Below are positions 62,235 through 64,000 of a stretch of DNA of 64,000 bases, one piece after another; within the stretch, counting starts at the first letter, position 1; each line of letters starts with the position of its first letter. The notes beneath the pieces were generated by a model. The model saw only the letters and a list, made by a program, of their open reading frames with translations. It was not told where the DNA came from and did not search any database. Source of the DNA: Kitasatospora atroaurantiaca (GTDB lineage Bacteria; Actinomycetota; Actinomycetes; Streptomycetales; Streptomycetaceae); assembly GCF_007828955.1 (NCBI RefSeq), contig NZ_VIVR01000001.1, forward strand, positions 2,666,001 to 2,730,000, written 5' to 3'. The position numbers and the translations under genes were made by a program.

Positions 62235-64000
62235 CTACTTGGCCCACTCCTTCACCTTGGCGATCCGGGCCTTGAGCTGGTTGGCCGTCGCCTGGGCGGT
62301 CAGGGGGCCGCCGCACTGGCGGCGGAGCTCGTTGTGGATGGTGCCGTGGGGCTGGTTGGTGCGGTGGTGCCAGGCGGCGACCAGCGTGTTGAGCTCCTTG
62401 CGCAGCTCGCGCAGCTCCTGATGGGTCACCACCGGCCGCTGGTCGGCGGGCAGCTCCAGCAGGTCGGCCTCCTCGGCCGGCTTGGACTTGCTGCGCTGGA
62501 TCTGCCGGTGCTGGCGCTTCTGCAGCAGCATCTGCACCTGGTCGGGCTCCAGCAGGCCGGGGATGCCGAGGTAGTCGTCCTCCTCCTCGCTGCCCGGGTG
62601 CGCCTGCATGCCGAATTCCATGGCGTTGTAGAGCACCCGGTCGAAGACCGCGTCCGAGCCCAGCGCCTCGTACGAGAGCTCCTCGCCGCCGGCGCCGTCC
62701 GGGCCGTCGTTGGCCCGCTCGGCCTCGGCGAGCAGGCGGTCCTCCTCGTCGAAGAGGCCCTCGCCCTCCTTCTTCGGCCGGTCCAGGACGTGGTCGCGCT
62801 GCAGCTCCATCTCGTTGGCGAAGCCGAGCAGCATCGGGACGGACGGCAGGAAGACGGAGGCCGTCTCACCGCGCTTGCGGGCCCGCACGAAGCGGCCGAC
62901 GGCCTGCGCGAAGAAGAGCGGGGTGGAGATCGAGGTCGCGTACACGCCGACGGCGAGCCGGGGGACGTCGACGCCCTCGGAGACCATCCGCACCGCGACC
63001 ATCCAGCGCGAGTCGCCCTCGGAGAAGTCGGAGATCCGCTTGGAGGCCTCGGCCTCGTCGGAGAGCACCACGGTCGCCTTGGTGCCGGTGATCTCGCGGA
63101 TCATCTTCGCGTACGCGCGGGCCGCGTTCTGGTCGGTGGCGATCACCAGGCCGCCGGCGTCCGGGATGGCCTTGCGGACCTCGGTGAGCCGCTTGTCGGC
63201 AGCCCGCAGCACGTTGGGGATCCATTCGCCCTGCGGGGCCAGCGCGGTCCGCCAGGCCTGGGCGATCAGGTCCTTGGTCATCGGCTCGCCGAGCCGGGCC
63301 TCCAGCTCGTCGCCGGACTTGGTGCGCCAGCGCATGTTGCCGCTGTACGAGAGGAAGATGACCGGCCGCACGACGTGGTCGGCGAGCGCGTGCCCGTAGC
63401 CGTAGGTGTAGTCGGCCACCGACTTGCGGATGCCGTCGCTGCCCGCCTCGTACTGGACGAAGGGGATCGGGTTGGTGTCCGAGCGGAACGGCGTACCGGT
63501 CAGGGCGAGGCGGCGGGTGGCGGGCTCGAAGGCCTCGAAGCAGGCCTCGCCCCAGGACTTGGAGTCACCGGCGTGGTGGATCTCGTCCATGATGACCAGC
63601 GTCTTGCGGGCCTCGGTGCGGTTGCGGTGCAGCATCGGGTTGACGCCGACGCCCGCGTAGGTGACCACGATGCCGTGGTAGTCCTTGGACAGCGGACCCG
63701 AGGAGTATGCCGGGTCCAGCTTGATGCCTATGCGCGCGGCCGCCTCGGCCCACTGCTTCTTCAGGTGCTCGGTCGGGGCGACGACGGTGATCTGCTGCAC
63801 CAGGTGGTTGTGCAGCAGGTACGAGGCCAGGGTGAGCGCGAAGGTGGTCTTTCCTGCGCCAGGGGTCGCGACCGCCAGGAAGTCGCGGGGCTGCTTCTCG
63901 ATGTACCGGTCCAGCGCACCCTGCTGCCAGGCCCGGAGCTTGCCGGCGGTCCCCCAGGGGGCACGCCCGGGGAAGGCCGGGGACAGGTGGTGCGAGGGCG
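62235..64000 (-). CDS. DEAD/DEAH-box superfamily II helicase (N-terminus beyond window)
   Basis: About 588 residues of the C-terminal part are visible. The upstream end lies beyond 64000. Motif I is TPGAGKTTFAL (about 63840-63870), motif II MDEIHHAGDSKSW (about 63565-63600), motif III LTGTPFRSD. Motifs V and VI appear as MVSEGVDVPRLAVGVY and QAVGRFVRARKRGE. A 150-residue C-terminal extension has an acidic segment and a final helical domain (LNTLVAAWHHRTNQ). This is an XPB/UvrB-like DNA translocase of the DEXH group common in actinobacteria; its substrate is unknown. Confidence 0.88.
   Translation of the reverse strand, partial: PSHHLSPAFPGRAPWGTAGKLRAWQQGALDRYIEKQPRDFLAVATPGAGKTTFALTLASYLLHNHLVQQITVVAPTEHLKKQWAEAAARIGIKLDPAYSSGPLSKDYHGIVVTYAGVGVNPMLHRNRTEARKTLVIMDEIHHAGDSKSWGEACFEAFEPATRRLALTGTPFRSDTNPIPFVQYEAGSDGIRKSVADYTYGYGHALADHVVRPVIFLSYSGNMRWRTKSGDELEARLGEPMTKDLIAQAWRTALAPQGEWIPNVLRAADKRLTEVRKAIPDAGGLVIATDQNAARAYAKMIREITGTKATVVLSDEAEASKRISDFSEGDSRWMVAVRMVSEGVDVPRLAVGVYATSISTPLFFAQAVGRFVRARKRGETASVFLPSVPMLLGFANEMELQRDHVLDRPKKEGEGLFDEEDRLLAEAERANDGPDGAGGEELSYEALGSDAVFDRVLYNAMEFGMQAHPGSEEEDDYLGIPGLLEPDQVQMLLQKRQHRQIQRSKSKPAEEADLLELPADQRPVVTHQELRELRKELNTLVAAWHHRTNQPHGTIHNELRRQCGGPLTAQATANQLKARIAKVKEWAK

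Overview
The window is very GC-rich chromosomal DNA. It has actinobacterial codon usage (G/C in third positions, frequent GTG starts), secreted chitinases, an SsgA-like protein, a mycosin with WXG-type partners, and DasR-type operators (dre). Together these point to a member of the Streptomycetaceae (Streptomyces or Kitasatospora). From memory, the order rdgB, rph, nagF/nagE1/nagE2, cysM-cysO-mec, clpS-pncB, an ssgA-like gene and hpd with an AsnC regulator matches the Streptomyces core chromosome. Most of the window is therefore vertically inherited, with local insertions and deletions. I see no IS element, CRISPR array, rRNA gene or prophage.

Layout. 1-3450: DUF445 protein (cut by the left edge) and an ABC-2 exporter operon. 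3721-6521: class A penicillin-binding protein, tail to tail with a MarR-type regulator. 6609-9212: regulatory patch, with a coiled-coil membrane protein and an XRE regulator divergent from an ECF-like sigma factor, a small protein and a LuxR-type protein; the divergent promoter region carries repeated TTGCACGC palindromes. 9244-10765: GroES-like protein, DUF3618 protein and a thiol peroxidase whose start region appears to contain a small repeat insertion. 10829-14423: AraFGH-like pentose transporter. 14664-17326: chitinase with two dre sites. 17452-18518: three-repeat HNH protein running into a tRNA-Leu gene. 18539-24070: rdgB, rph, and the N-acetylglucosamine PTS genes nagF, nagE1 and nagE2 with dre sites. 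24104-27877: LuxR-type regulator, aminotransferase, metallo-beta-lactamase-fold hydrolase, small MerR-like protein and membrane-anchored PemK-like protein.

27963-31432: sulfur-carrier cysteine biosynthesis (mec, Cys-rich leader peptide, cysO, cysM), an amino-acid permease remnant, a DUF2017 protein and clpS. 31565-33700: NAD salvage (pncB, pncA). 33737-43542: varied single genes (AbiEi-like nuclease fusion, CDF metal exporter, DUF2332, two DinB proteins, HxlR with a divergent reductase, quinone oxidoreductase, HIT protein). 43688-47446: small secreted peptide with a hairpin over its ribosome-binding site, then a mycosin and two WXG/ESX-like proteins. 47668-53302: endonuclease V, two RDD membrane proteins, SsgA-like protein and GT87 glycosyltransferase. 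53516-58041: second chitinase, an OmpR-type two-component system and a secreted or anchored protein. 58034-59308: half-length hydroxyphenylpyruvate dioxygenase divergent from an AsnC regulator. 59324-64000: Lon-like protease, IclR regulator, DUF2752 and TM2 proteins, and a DEAD/DEAH helicase cut by the right edge.

The clearest joint theme is chitin and aminosugar use: two secreted GH18 chitinases plus the GlcNAc PTS, with good dre matches before one chitinase and both nagE genes. The second theme is thiol and sulfur handling: CysO/CysM/Mec with an attenuator-like leader and a SigR-like promoter motif, plus a Bcp peroxidase. The most unusual local structures are the HNH protein whose stop codon is the tRNA-Leu anticodon, the 77-bp repeat insertion that makes an upstream ORF before the peroxidase, the palindrome cluster at 7.64-7.84 kb, and the long hairpin at 43.9 kb.
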